Source of the DNA: CAWIHA01 sp963835855
Lineage (GTDB): Bacteria > Acidobacteriota > Terriglobia > Bryobacterales > Bryobacteraceae
DNA length: 64,000 nt
Direction: 5' to 3'
Assembly (NCBI GenBank): GCA_963835855.1
Contig: CAWIHA010000032.1
Location: 1 to 64,000, forward strand
The stretch's first letter is position 1. Every line of letters begins with the position of its first letter. Positions 17,306 to 26,490 of the stretch are shown in pieces. The notes beneath the pieces were generated by a model. It saw nothing but the letters and a program-made list of their open reading frames with translations, was not told the DNA's origin and searched no databases. The position numbers and the translations under genes are program-made.

Positions 17306-18034
17306 ATGGATCAACCCACAACGCTCCAGTACGAGGGCCCGCGTACGGGTGCGCAGCAGGGCGGCGGGCCTATTCGGATCGTCATCGCAGACGACCATCC
17401 GATCTTCCGCGACGGTCTTCGCAAGCTGCTCAGCCTGGAAGATGATTTCGAAGTTGTTGGCGAAGCGAAAGACGGAAACGAAGTACTCGATGTGGTGCGG
17501 GAAAAGGAGCCGGATGTATTGCTGCTCGATCTCCGGATGCCTGGTCTGGACGGCCTCTCGGTCCTCCAAAGTCTCAAGAACGCCGGCTGCAAGAGTAAGG
17601 TAATCGTCTTGACGGCGTCGGAGGACAAGAACGAGTTCGTTCAGGCGATGAAGCTGGGTTGCTCGGGAATCGTATTGAAGCAGACGGCGACCGAGCTGCT
17701 CTACAAGAGCATCCGCAAGGTCAATGTGGGCGAAATCTGGCTGGACTCCCATACGACAGCCGCGGTGATGCGCCAGTTCGCCTCACCGGGCCGAATCGCC
17801 GGAGCTGATCGCAAGGGGCGGGAACGCAGCCCTTTGAGCCAGCGCGAGCGGGAGATCGTCGCGCTGGTGGCCCAGGGATTCAAGAACAAGGAGATCGCCG
17901 AAAAGATTTTTATCAGTGAGCAGACGGTGAAGAACCATTTGCACAACATTTTCGACAAGCTCGGGGTTTCCGACCGGTTGGAACTGGCATTATACGCCAT
18001 CCACAAAGGCTTCCAAAGCAACGTCGAGGTCTGA
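17306..18034 (+). CDS. NarL/FixJ-type response regulator
   Basis: The receiver domain (residues 24-140) has the acidic pair in IADDHP, the phospho-acceptor in LLLDLRMPG, Thr/Ala in VLTAS and Lys in LKQT. The LuxR-type HTH (175-235) has LSQREREIVALVAQG, KEIAEKIFISEQTVKNHL and a final helix. Such proteins are phosphorylated by a histidine kinase and activate transcription as dimers. No kinase gene is adjacent; the two hybrid kinases in the window are over 34 kb away. A 294-bp AT-leaning gap before it carries several GTACTA-like words but no operator I can defend. Confidence 0.92.
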   Translation: MDQPTTLQYEGPRTGAQQGGGPIRIVIADDHPIFRDGLRKLLSLEDDFEVVGEAKDGNEVLDVVREKEPDVLLLDLRMPGLDGLSVLQSLKNAGCKSKVIVLTASEDKNEFVQAMKLGCSGIVLKQTATELLYKSIRKVNVGEIWLDSHTTAAVMRQFASPGRIAGADRKGRERSPLSQREREIVALVAQGFKNKEIAEKIFISEQTVKNHLHNIFDKLGVSDRLELALYAIHKGFQSNVEV

Positions 18035-18156
18035 TCCCGGCCCAGCCGAGGCTCCGCGGCATTTCCCGTGGGCGCCTTGCCCCGCTCGTCGAGGCCGTTC
18101 GAGTTGCATTCCTCCGCCAGCGGGGCTAGAGTCTTGTGTTGGGAGGCTTTATTCGG

Positions 18157-18510
18157 ATGAGACCATCTCTTATAACAATCATCATGGCCGCCCTTCTCAT
18201 TCCGCTTTCTCTCCACGCACAAGCCGCCTTTCCTCAAATGAGCAGCGTTGAACCCGACACGGGCAAGGCTGGAGATGTGCTGACCGTTACTGGTGAAAAC
18301 CTCGATAAAACCGTGGTCGCCAGGCTCTACTTGACCGATGGCACGCACGACACCGAAGTCCCGATGATCGAGCAGACCGCGACCTCGATCAAGTTCAAGA
18401 TCCCCGCCAGCGCGAAGCCCGGCCGCCTTGCCCTGATGGTCCTGACGAGGGGGAAGGCTCCGAAGCTGATCGAGCAGCCGGTAAAGGTCACAATCGAAGA
18501 GAAAGAGTAG
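18157..18510 (+). CDS. Secreted IPT/TIG-domain protein (117 aa)
   Basis: ATG 18157 is preferred because GGGAGG lies 10 nt upstream. The protein has a signal peptide (SLITIIMAALLIPLSLHAQA) and one IPT/TIG immunoglobulin-like domain: MSSVEPDTGKAGDVLTVTG, then TSIKFKIPASAKPGRLAL. IPT domains mediate binding on extracellular or periplasmic proteins. It stands alone between the response regulator and the convergent TPR gene. Confidence 0.8.
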   Translation: MRPSLITIIMAALLIPLSLHAQAAFPQMSSVEPDTGKAGDVLTVTGENLDKTVVARLYLTDGTHDTEVPMIEQTATSIKFKIPASAKPGRLALMVLTRGKAPKLIEQPVKVTIEEKE

Positions 18511-18578
18511 TTGGAAGTCCCAAAAGGCGATCGATGCGCTCACGCCGTTACCGGCCGCCGGCAACGCGGAAGTCCCCT

Positions 18579-19772
18579 TCAGTTACTCTCCTTCCGCCGG
18601 TAAGGCGTGGAGAGATACCGCCGCGACTCTCTGGCCGCGTCGGAATCGGGCGCGAATGCGACCGCGTGCCGGTACGCTTCGATGGCCAGCGCGCGCTTGT
18701 CCTTGAGGTCGTAAATCTGCCCGAGCCGCATCCAGGCCAGGACGCCGGTGTTGAGGTCCAGATCCTCGGCCGCGGCAACAGCCTTCTTCAGATTTGAGAG
18801 CGCCGAGTCCAAGTCGTTATACCAGAACTCGATATTGCCCTCGGCGAACCAGATCTTCTCTATACGGAGGCCCGCGAACCCGCGCGCGCCGGCACGCTTC
18901 CGCTCTTCGAGCCGATCGAGAACGCCAAGCGCGTTTCCCTTATCGCCGGCGTCGCTGTACATCTGCGCGAGTTCCATTGGCAGCAAGTAATTGCGCGGGA
19001 AGCGATGCATCAGGTCCTGGAGCAACGGGATCGCCTGCCGTGGCCGCTTCTCGCGCCGGTAGATCGCGCACAGTAGAATCTCGGCGTCGATCCGGTTCGC
19101 CTTGCCCTCCCTGGCGACAAGTTCGACCTGCCGGATGCCCTCGTCCTTGTTGCCGTGGAAGCCGAGCAGGAAGCCGAGCATCCGCAAGTGGAGCGGCAAG
19201 CTGCCAACGATGTAATCGTGCAGCCCCTGCACCAGGCGCGCGTCGGTGAACGAGGGGTCGATCTCGGTTACCCGGCTGTGGTACTTCCGCGCGGTAGTGG
19301 CGTCGCGCAAGGCATCGCGCCAGGCCTTCCTAACCAGAAAATTGTAATTGGCCCGCAGCCCGTATGAGACGCCCAACGAGTAAAGCGCCCCGGTGTCGCT
19401 CGGATTCTCCGCCAAGCGCGCATGCGCCAGCTTGATCGCTTTCCGAATGGCATCATCGAACCTGGCCCGGTCCTCGCGGCTGGCGTCCACCTTGGGGCGG
19501 CGCAGGAACGGGTTGTTGCCGGTAACCAGCTCGCTTTCGAGCGCGCCAGCCCGGAACATGTCCCGATAAAGGATGGCCTGCGCCAGATGGTTGTAACCGG
19601 CGGGATCGGCGGGATCATTGGCGACGAGCGCAGAGAACTCCGCGATCGCTTCGTCGTACTGGAGATTATAAAAATGCTCGTAGCCTTTGGTAACCAGCAG
19701 ATTCTCGGCCCAGGCGGGAAGCAAGCACCCGATCAGGACCGACGCTAACCGGACGCAGGCAGCAGACTGCAT
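18579..19772 (-). CDS. Exported TPR-repeat protein
   Basis: The N-terminus is a signal peptide (CVRLASVLIGCLLPAWA). The rest is helical with TPR consensus units, for example YEHFYNLQYDEAIAEFSAL (residues 31-50), GALYSLGVSYGLRANYNF, AILYRREKRPRQAIPLL-like repeats near 250, and MRLGQIYDLKDKRALAIEAY near 360. TPR arrays are protein-binding scaffolds. The only neighbour on the same strand is the upstream queG, ending 7 bp away, so they may be co-transcribed. Confidence 0.85.
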   Translation of the reverse strand: MQSAACVRLASVLIGCLLPAWAENLLVTKGYEHFYNLQYDEAIAEFSALVANDPADPAGYNHLAQAILYRDMFRAGALESELVTGNNPFLRRPKVDASREDRARFDDAIRKAIKLAHARLAENPSDTGALYSLGVSYGLRANYNFLVRKAWRDALRDATTARKYHSRVTEIDPSFTDARLVQGLHDYIVGSLPLHLRMLGFLLGFHGNKDEGIRQVELVAREGKANRIDAEILLCAIYRREKRPRQAIPLLQDLMHRFPRNYLLPMELAQMYSDAGDKGNALGVLDRLEERKRAGARGFAGLRIEKIWFAEGNIEFWYNDLDSALSNLKKAVAAAEDLDLNTGVLAWMRLGQIYDLKDKRALAIEAYRHAVAFAPDSDAARESRRYLSTPYRRKESN

Positions 19773-19779
19773 GGACCTC

Positions 19780-20869
19780 TCATTCTATGCCCGCCGGCCG
19801 CGCCGCGAGGCCATCGGAAGATGCCCTGCAGTTCCGTTCGAGGGTCGCGAGCGCCCAAGTGGCGTGCTGGCGGACCAGCGGATCGTTGTACCCGGCGAGC
19901 TTTTCAAGCGGCCCGCGGAACCTCGCCGACCGCGCGTTGCCCATTGCGATCGCGACATTCCGAAGGAAACCCGCGTAGCGCGCGCGCACGACCGGCGTGC
20001 CCTGAAACATCTCGCGGAATTCCTGTTCCGTGACTGAGGCAAGCCTCTCGAGCGGCGGCGCAAAATTCCGCGCGGCAAATGCCGGCTCGCCCGAGATGGG
20101 CGCTCTGCGGTTCCACGGGCACACGTCTTGGCAGATGTCGCAGCCGAAAACATGATTCCCCATGCGCTCGCGCATCGGCTCCGGAATCGCACCGCCGAGG
20201 CTCGATCGTAAAGTAGGAAATGCACCGGCGGGAATCGAGCGCATATGCCGGCTCCGCAAGACCGGTCGGGACGAGAGCCTCGGTCGGGCAGGCCTCGATA
20301 CAGCGGGTGCAGGAGCCGCAACGATCGGGCGGGGGCGAATCGGGCTCAAGATCGAGCGACGTGAGCAACTCGCCCAAAAAGAACCATGACCCCTGCCCTT
20401 CCCGGATGAGACACGTGTTTTTCCCAATCCAGCCCAAGCCGGCGCGGCGCGCGTAAGCCCGCTCGACGAGCGGCGCGGTATCCACGCAGATCTTCCAATC
20501 GAAGGCGCCAGCGCCCTTCAATTCCGCGGCCAATCGTTCCAATCCTGAGCGCAGGACGTCGTGGTAATCGTCGCCCCAAGCGTAGCGCGAAATCCAGCCA
20601 AGTTCTTCTCCGGTGAAGCACCTCGAATAGGGTTGGGGACCGTTGTAGAGCTTGCCCACGCAGACGATCGAGCACGCCGTGGGGAGCAGCGTGCGCGGAT
20701 CAGCACGCATTTCTCCCCGCCGGCCGGTGAGGTACGCCATCTCTCCCGCCATGCCGTTGCCCGCCCATTCGCGGTAGTAGCCAGCTTCAGGCAGAGGCTC
20801 GGCACGCGCAATGCCGGCCAACTCGAAGCCGCACCGCCCAGCCAACTCTTTGACGAGCGCCGAACGCAT
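19780..20869 (-). CDS. queG: Epoxyqueuosine reductase QueG, interrupted by one frameshift
   Basis: The N-terminal frame has the B12-binding domain (AYARRAGLGWIGKNTCLI) and the first ferredoxin-type cluster motif CGSCTRCIEACPTEAL, up to RRCISYFTIE. From about 20203-20208 the correct sequence continues in another frame: GAIPEPMRERMG, CDICQDVCPWN (second 4Fe-4S site) and HEAT-like LEKLAGYNDPLVRQHATWAL. One extra base in CCTCGGCGGTGCG explains the break. QueG performs the final step of queuosine synthesis on tRNA. Either the gene is newly dead or the base is a sequencing error. Confidence 0.85.
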
Positions 20870-21007
20870 CCTATTCCCATGCTAACCGGCGCACGCCACC
20901 ACTGGCCGCGCGCCGGAGACCGGTTGCGCGCAAACCGGTTTGGGGTGCCCGGCACGTAGATCCAGAAGCTATCTGCACATCCGAATGCTGTACTGTAGAA
21001 GCAGAAC

Positions 21008-21553
21008 ATGGTGCAGCGGGAGATAGCGACGCTGGGCGGAGGCTGCTTCTGGTGCCTCCAGGCCGTATACGACGCACTCGACGGCGTTCGCTCGGTCGAG
21101 TCGGGTTATATGGGCGGCAGCCTACCGGGCCCGTCCTATCGCGATGTTTGTACCGGCGAGACCGGGCACGTCGAGGTCGTACAAATCACGTTCGAGCCCG
21201 ACACCGTCTCCTATCGCGAGATCCTCGAAGTCTTCTTCGCGATACACGATCCCACCAGCCGGGATCGGCAGGGCGACGACGCCGGGCCGCAATACCGGTC
21301 GGTAATCTTCTTCCATTCCAAAGAGCAGCGCGCAACCGCGGAGACGCAAATTTGCGAGCTCGATGCGAGTGGCGCCTTTGCAAAGCCGATTGTGACGGAA
21401 GTCCTGGCTGCCTCGGTCTTCTACCGGGCCGAGGACTATCACCAGGACTACTTCCGCAACCACCCGCAAGAGCCGTACTGCTCAGTTGTGATCGCGCCAA
21501 AAGTGCGTAAGCTCCGCGAGAGATTCGGAGACAAGCTGAAGCGCGGAGCGTGA
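21008..21553 (+). CDS. msrA: Peptide methionine sulfoxide reductase A
   Basis: The active-site motif LGGGCFWCLQAVYDALDGV is at residues 9-27, with catalytic Cys14. GYMGG, YRDVCTGETGHVEVVQI, FFAIHDPTSRDRQGDD, GPQYRSVIF and AEDYHQDYF are all in family order, and the length of 181 is normal. It reduces S-methionine sulfoxide in proteins using thioredoxin. The start at 21008 is preceded by GCAGAAC only, so the ribosome site is weak. It is divergent from queG and followed by leuA on the same strand. Confidence 0.96.
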   Translation: MVQREIATLGGGCFWCLQAVYDALDGVRSVESGYMGGSLPGPSYRDVCTGETGHVEVVQITFEPDTVSYREILEVFFAIHDPTSRDRQGDDAGPQYRSVIFFHSKEQRATAETQICELDASGAFAKPIVTEVLAASVFYRAEDYHQDYFRNHPQEPYCSVVIAPKVRKLRERFGDKLKRGA

Positions 21554-21578
21554 GCGCAGCTGCGGTCAGGAGCACAGA

Positions 21579-23114
21579 ATGTCCGAGAAAGTGGCCGTAT
21601 TTGATACGACGCTGCGAGACGGTGAGCAAGCGGCCGGAACACGGCTCGGCAGCAGGGATAAGCTGACGCTCGCCAGGCAGTTGGCCCGGCTGAAAGTCGA
21701 TGTCATCGAGGCGGGTTATCCCGCCTCTTCGCCGGACGACTTCGAGGCCGTCCGGCGGATCTCGCAGGAGATCGATGGCCCGGTCATCTGTGCTTTGTCC
21801 CGGGCTGTCCCCAGCGATATCGAGGCTTGCGGCAAAGCGCTCGCCAAAGCCAGGCGGCCGCGGATCCATACTGGCATCGGCGTCTCCGATATCCACATCA
21901 TGGGGAAGTTCAGGGATGAAAAGTACGGCGGAACGTTGGGCGAGAAGAAAGCCAAGATCCTCGAGATGGCGGTGGATGCCGTCAAGCTCGCCAAGACGTA
22001 TACGGGCGATGTCGAATTCTACGCCGAGGACGCTGGCCGCGCCGATCCGGATTACCTCTTCCAGGTTCTCCAGGCCGCCATCGAAGCCGGAGCCACCGTC
22101 GTCAACATCCCTGACACCACGGGCTACACGGTGCCTGAGCAATACGGAGCTTTGATCCGGTCAATCCGCGAGAAAGTGCCGAACATCGCCCGGGCAACGA
22201 TCAGCGTCCACTGCCACAACGATCTGGGCCTAGCGGTGGCGAATGCGCTCGCCGGCATCCGCAATGGCGCTCGCCAAGTGGAAGGCACCATCAACGGCGT
22301 CGGCGAAAGGGCCGGCAATGCGGCGCTCGAGGAGGTGGTCATGGCCATCCGCACACGCCGCGACTACTTCGGAGTGCATACCGATATCGAAACGCGCGAG
22401 TTCTCGAGAACCAGCCGCCTCGTTGCCGATATGCTCGGGATGGTCGTTCCCCCCAACAAGGCGGTCGTGGGCGGCAATGCGTTTTCCCACAGCTCGGGAA
22501 TCCACGTCGATGGATTCCTAAAGGACCGGGAGACCTATGAGATTATGCGTCCCGAAGACGTGGGCTTTGAGGAAAGCCGTGTGGTGCTGACGGCGCGCAC
22601 TGGGCGCCACGGCCTCCGCAATCGCATCGAGAAGCTAGGATACGAACTCTCAAAAGAGGAACTGGACCTGACCTACCAGCGGTTCCTCGCCGTCGCGGAC
22701 AAGAAGCGGGAGGTTTTCGATGAGGACCTGATCGCCATCCTGCACGACGAACTCCATCCTGTCCCGGCAAGTTGCCAGCTTGAGTATATGCACATTTACA
22801 GTGGCACGTCCGCCATCCCGACGGCCACCGTGCGGCTCCGTGTCAGGGGTGAAATGAAAGAGGGCGCTGCCATTGGCGACGGCCCCGTAGACGCCGTCTA
22901 CAAGGCCATCTCTCAGGTAACGGGAACCTCGGCCCAACTCGTTCGTTACGAGATTCGAGCCGTCACCAGCGGCACCGAAGCGATGGGCGAGGTCACGGTG
23001 CAGCTCGAGCAAGAGGGCCGAAGAGTGGTGGGCCGTGGCGCTTCGACGGATGTGATCGAAGCCAGCGCCAAAGCCTATGTGGACGGTCTCAACAGGCTGG
23101 CCAGTCCCGGCTGA
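21579..23114 (+). CDS. leuA: 2-isopropylmalate synthase
   Basis: The protein begins with the HMGL-like motif FDTTLRDGEQAAG, with the metal-binding HCHNDLGLAVANALAG near residue 207 and GNAFSHSSGIHVDGFLK near 310. The C-terminal regulatory LeuA dimer domain follows (EYMHIYSGTSAIPTATVRL). At 511 aa it has the full long form that is feedback-inhibited by leucine. It condenses acetyl-CoA with 2-oxoisovalerate, the first step of leucine synthesis. The truncated ilvD 8 kb upstream belongs to the same amino-acid family. The start is ATG 21579. Confidence 0.95.
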   Translation: MSEKVAVFDTTLRDGEQAAGTRLGSRDKLTLARQLARLKVDVIEAGYPASSPDDFEAVRRISQEIDGPVICALSRAVPSDIEACGKALAKARRPRIHTGIGVSDIHIMGKFRDEKYGGTLGEKKAKILEMAVDAVKLAKTYTGDVEFYAEDAGRADPDYLFQVLQAAIEAGATVVNIPDTTGYTVPEQYGALIRSIREKVPNIARATISVHCHNDLGLAVANALAGIRNGARQVEGTINGVGERAGNAALEEVVMAIRTRRDYFGVHTDIETREFSRTSRLVADMLGMVVPPNKAVVGGNAFSHSSGIHVDGFLKDRETYEIMRPEDVGFEESRVVLTARTGRHGLRNRIEKLGYELSKEELDLTYQRFLAVADKKREVFDEDLIAILHDELHPVPASCQLEYMHIYSGTSAIPTATVRLRVRGEMKEGAAIGDGPVDAVYKAISQVTGTSAQLVRYEIRAVTSGTEAMGEVTVQLEQEGRRVVGRGASTDVIEASAKAYVDGLNRLASPG

Positions 23115-23557
23115 ACGGCGCGAGATCCAACTTCAAACTCCGCGGAAAATCTTGCACTGGACGGCGCAAGGGAAAAAGAGGGGCAGGACAGCAAGTCTGC
23201 CCCAATCTGAACACCCCTGCTCAGAAAACTCGCGGGCAGCGAAAAGCGGCACTGGCGGTCTCCCTGCCGGCTCGCTGCTACCAATCGGTACTCCAGAATA
23301 CAATTGACGTGTTTCACCACGATTGCGCTCAAGTGAATTTTTAAACGCGGTGCTGAACGGCGTGGTTTCAATTTAAATTCGGGAGCAGCTCTGGTCGTAT
23401 TTGCGTTGTACATAATCTCGATCTAGAATGGCTAATTAGGTATTCCAGACCTTGATACAGGCGAACACCGTGCGATTCCAAGGCAACTCTTTTCACATCG
23501 GTGCAGCGGCCACGATATCCTGGTCTGGTTGGGCATCAGGGGTGCCCAGACGCGCTC
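23115..23557. other. 443-bp gap after leuA with one hairpin
   Basis: No gene is supported. Complementary arms GGGGCAG (23180-23186) and CTGCCCC (23197-23203) with a 10-nt loop could end the leuA transcript, but no T-run follows. No riboswitch class could be recognised ahead of the sulfur-metabolism gene at 23558. Confidence 0.35.
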
Positions 23558-24700
23558 ATGAACTTTAAGACGATTGCCATTCACGCCGGGCAAGAGCCCA
23601 AAGAGCACCTCGGCGCGGTAATGACGCCGATCTACCAAACCTCGACGTTTGCGTTTCGCGGGGTGAACCAGCCGGGTCCATTCGATTATTCCCGCAGCGG
23701 CAATCCCACCAGAAAGGCGCTGGAGTCTTGCCTGGCGGCCCTGGAAGGCGGGACGGCCGGATTCGCTTTCGCCACCGGCATGGCCGCCGAAACAACGCTG
23801 CTAATGATGTTCGAGGCAGGCGATCGCGTCATCGTGCATAACGATCTCTACGGGGGGACCTACCGGCTGTTCGAGTCCGTATTCCAGAACAAGCGGATTC
23901 GAGCGGAATACGTGGACCTGCGCGACCTGGCGAAACTCCGCTCTGCGCTGGGAACGGGAGCTAAGGCCGTATGGATCGAGTCGCCGACGAACCCTCTGAT
24001 GAACCTCGTGGACCTCCGCGCCGTGGCCGGGATCGCTCACGAATGCGGCGCGCTCGCCATTTGCGACAACACGTTCCTCTCGCCGTACTTCCAGAGCCCG
24101 CTCGAGCTCGGAGCCGATGTGGTGGTGCACTCGACGACCAAGTACATCAACGGCCATTCGGATGTGGTGGGCGGAGCCATCGTTGTAAAAGACGCGCAGC
24201 TTGCCGGGAAGATCGGCTTTTTGCAGAACGCCATGGGAACGTGCGCGGGGCCGCAAGACTGCTTCCTCGTGCTCCGGGGCATCAAGACTCTGGCCCTGCG
24301 CATGGAGGAGCACAACCGCAATGCGCTGGCCGTCGCGCGCTGGCTGGAACGGCATCCGAAGATCGCCTCCGTGCTGCATCCGGGCCTGGAGACGCACCCG
24401 CAGCACGAACTGGCGCTGCAGCAGATGCGAGGCTGCGGCGGAACGTTTTCCTTCCGCGTCCGGGGTGGCGCGGACGCCGCGTTCCGCCTGCTCGGGAACG
24501 TCAAGCTCTTCACACTCGCCGAGTCGCTGGGCGGCGTGGAATCCCTCATCGAACATCCGGTAACGATGACGCACGTCTCTGTCCCCCCCGATGTCCGGGA
24601 CCAGATGGGGATCACGCCCGATCTCATCCGGATCTCGGTCGGGCTGGAGGACGTAGCCGACCTCATCGCGGACCTGGACGGTGCATTGGCTCAGGTCTGA
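23558..24700 (+). CDS. Cystathionine gamma-synthase/lyase family PLP enzyme
   Basis: I take ATG 23558 (MNFKTIAIHAGQEP) because the upstream extension is not family-like. Landmarks are YQTSTFAF, YSRSGNPTR, FATGMAAETTLL, the PLP-contacting DNTFLSPYFQSPLELGAD, the Schiff-base lysine in HSTTKYINGHSDVVGG, and SLGGVESLIEHPVTMTH near the C-terminus. Cys/Met metabolism enzymes of this fold include MetB, MetC and Mgl; sequence alone cannot separate them. It acts in methionine/cysteine interconversion in the cytoplasm. Confidence 0.93.
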   Translation: MNFKTIAIHAGQEPKEHLGAVMTPIYQTSTFAFRGVNQPGPFDYSRSGNPTRKALESCLAALEGGTAGFAFATGMAAETTLLMMFEAGDRVIVHNDLYGGTYRLFESVFQNKRIRAEYVDLRDLAKLRSALGTGAKAVWIESPTNPLMNLVDLRAVAGIAHECGALAICDNTFLSPYFQSPLELGADVVVHSTTKYINGHSDVVGGAIVVKDAQLAGKIGFLQNAMGTCAGPQDCFLVLRGIKTLALRMEEHNRNALAVARWLERHPKIASVLHPGLETHPQHELALQQMRGCGGTFSFRVRGGADAAFRLLGNVKLFTLAESLGGVESLIEHPVTMTHVSVPPDVRDQMGITPDLIRISVGLEDVADLIADLDGALAQV

Positions 24701-24984
24701 GAAGGTGCTGAAAAAACGCTGCACGGACTGAGAGTCTTTGGCACGGCAACGATAAATCGGTACAGCCAATCCGGGTACGAGGATACGAGGAGTCGATGAG
24801 CCATAGGCATGGCGCTGCCCTGCCAGGGGCGGCCCCTTCATAAGTGACTGACACTGGTCGCGGTTCAATGCTGGGCCACGTGTAAGCTCCTTGCACCACC
24901 CCCTCATACACGATAGGATGATCCGTTACCCTTTTTGCCTTGGGAGGCCGGCGGCCGCGGCCGGCGGTGCCGCAGGAGGAGAGA

Positions 24985-26319
24985 ATGATTGCTACTGCTG
25001 AAAGAGTCACGCAGCGATTTCACCCCGTCAGCGCACCGGACTACTTGCCGGCGCCACTGCTCAGGGACCTGCAACTTACCAGGCTTCAAGCTACCGTCCG
25101 CCGGGCCTTCGACAACGTCGATCTCACCCGGCAGCGGATGAAGAAGCAGGGCCTGCGCCCGGAGGACATCCAGAGCCTCGACGATCTCCCTCGCCTGCCC
25201 TTCACCGTGAAGGCCGACCTGCGCGACACGTATCCCTATGGCCTCTTCGCCTGCCCCCTCAGCGACGTGGTCCGGCTGCACGCCTCGAGCGGCACCACAG
25301 GGAAGCCGATCGTGGTCGCCTATACGCAGGACGACCTGAGCGTCTGGACCTCCGTCATGGCCAGGGCCCTCGCCTCCTACGGAATCCATCGCGGCGACAT
25401 CTTCCAGAACGCGCATGGATACGGTTTGTTCACCGGCGGTCTGGGATTTCACTACGGCCTGGAAGCTTTGGGTGTGACGGTCATTCCCATCTCCGGCGGC
25501 AACACGGACCGTCAGGTCATGATCATGAAGGATTTCAAGGTCACGGCTGTCTGCGCTACGCCGAGTTATTTCGTGCACATGCTGGAGCGGGCCTCGGAGA
25601 TGGGAATCGATGTGCGCGAGCTGCCCTTGAGAGCGGGTGGGTTCGGCGCTGAGCCGTGGAGCGAGTCCATGCGCCGCCGCATCGAAGCCGCGGCCGGCAT
25701 CAAGGCTTACGACTGTTACGGCCTCACGGAGATTACCGGCCCCGGCGTTGGGGCTGAGTGCTGGTTCCAGGGGGGCCCACACATCTTCGAGGACCATTTC
25801 TATCCCGAGATCATCGACCCCGAGACCGGAGAGAACGTCCCGGATGGAGTCGAAGGCGAGCTGGTGGTGACGACGCTAAGCAAGCAGGCCATGCCGATGA
25901 TCCGCTTCCGGACCCGCGACATCACGGCGCTGGAGACTGAGCCCTGCCCCTGCGGGCGGACGCTGCGCAGGATCCGGCGCATAGGCCGCCGCAGCGACGA
26001 CATGTTGATCATCCGAGGCGTGAACCTATACCCCTCTCAAATCGAGGCCGCGCTGCTGGCGGTGGAGGGGACGCTGCCCCACTACCAGATCATTCTGACC
26101 CGCGAGAAAGGCCTCGACCAGGTAGAGGTCCAGGTGGAGGTTACGCCGGAGGTGTTCGGCGACCGCATCCGCGCGCTGGTGGATTTGAACGAGAAGCTCA
26201 CGCGCGCAATGGAGAACGCTCTGGGTCTGCGGGTCAGCGTCAGCCTTGTCGAGCCGCACAGCATCCAGCGAAGTGAGGGGAAGGCCAAGCGAGTCATTGA
26301 CCGCAGGACGGAATCGTGA
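24985..26319 (+). CDS. paaK: Phenylacetate-CoA ligase
   Basis: ATG 24985 has a strong GGAGGAG box 4-11 nt upstream; the in-frame extension to 24940 is not needed. The adenylate-forming signature SSGTTGKPIVVAYT is at about residues 92-105. It is followed by HGYGLFTGGLGFHYG, CYGLTEITGPGV and RSDDMLIIRGVNLYPSQIE, a PaaK-type hinge, and the length of 444 aa is usual. It activates phenylacetate, or a related aryl acid, with ATP and CoA. Its stop overlaps the start of a small ACT-like gene, and paralogous ligase-ACT pairs are common. Confidence 0.92.
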   Translation: MIATAERVTQRFHPVSAPDYLPAPLLRDLQLTRLQATVRRAFDNVDLTRQRMKKQGLRPEDIQSLDDLPRLPFTVKADLRDTYPYGLFACPLSDVVRLHASSGTTGKPIVVAYTQDDLSVWTSVMARALASYGIHRGDIFQNAHGYGLFTGGLGFHYGLEALGVTVIPISGGNTDRQVMIMKDFKVTAVCATPSYFVHMLERASEMGIDVRELPLRAGGFGAEPWSESMRRRIEAAAGIKAYDCYGLTEITGPGVGAECWFQGGPHIFEDHFYPEIIDPETGENVPDGVEGELVVTTLSKQAMPMIRFRTRDITALETEPCPCGRTLRRIRRIGRRSDDMLIIRGVNLYPSQIEAALLAVEGTLPHYQIILTREKGLDQVEVQVEVTPEVFGDRIRALVDLNEKLTRAMENALGLRVSVSLVEPHSIQRSEGKAKRVIDRRTES

Positions 26320-26444
26320 AAGGCCAATACGCTGTGATGATCTTCCGCTTCGACCAGCCCGATGCCGCCATTAAGCTGCTCCGGGCCGCCGGAGTCAGCA
26401 TGATGGAGAGCGTGGAAGTATACAACCCCACAGGGCAGACTTAG
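26316..26444 (+). CDS. Truncated ACT-domain partner of paaK (42 aa)
   Basis: A GTG start overlaps the paaK stop (GTGA). The 42-residue product includes FRFDQPDAAIKLLRAAGVSMM, written here as FRFDQPDAAIKLLRAAG followed by VSMMESVEVY, which matches the C-terminal half of an ACT domain. Proteins beside paaK-type ligases normally carry two ACT domains in about 140 residues, so most of the gene is missing. The remnant probably does not sense ligand on its own. A deletion removed the upstream part while keeping the overlap. Confidence 0.45.
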   Translation: MKGQYAVMIFRFDQPDAAIKLLRAAGVSMMESVEVYNPTGQT

Positions 26445-26490
26445 AGCGTCGGCGGCACTTCGGTTCTGTGGCGGGTCTCCGGCCCGCCGC

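Noticed and set aside
23801..24907. 368-residue minus-strand frame
   Set aside because: It is antisense to the cystathionine gamma-synthase gene, which has all PLP-enzyme motifs.
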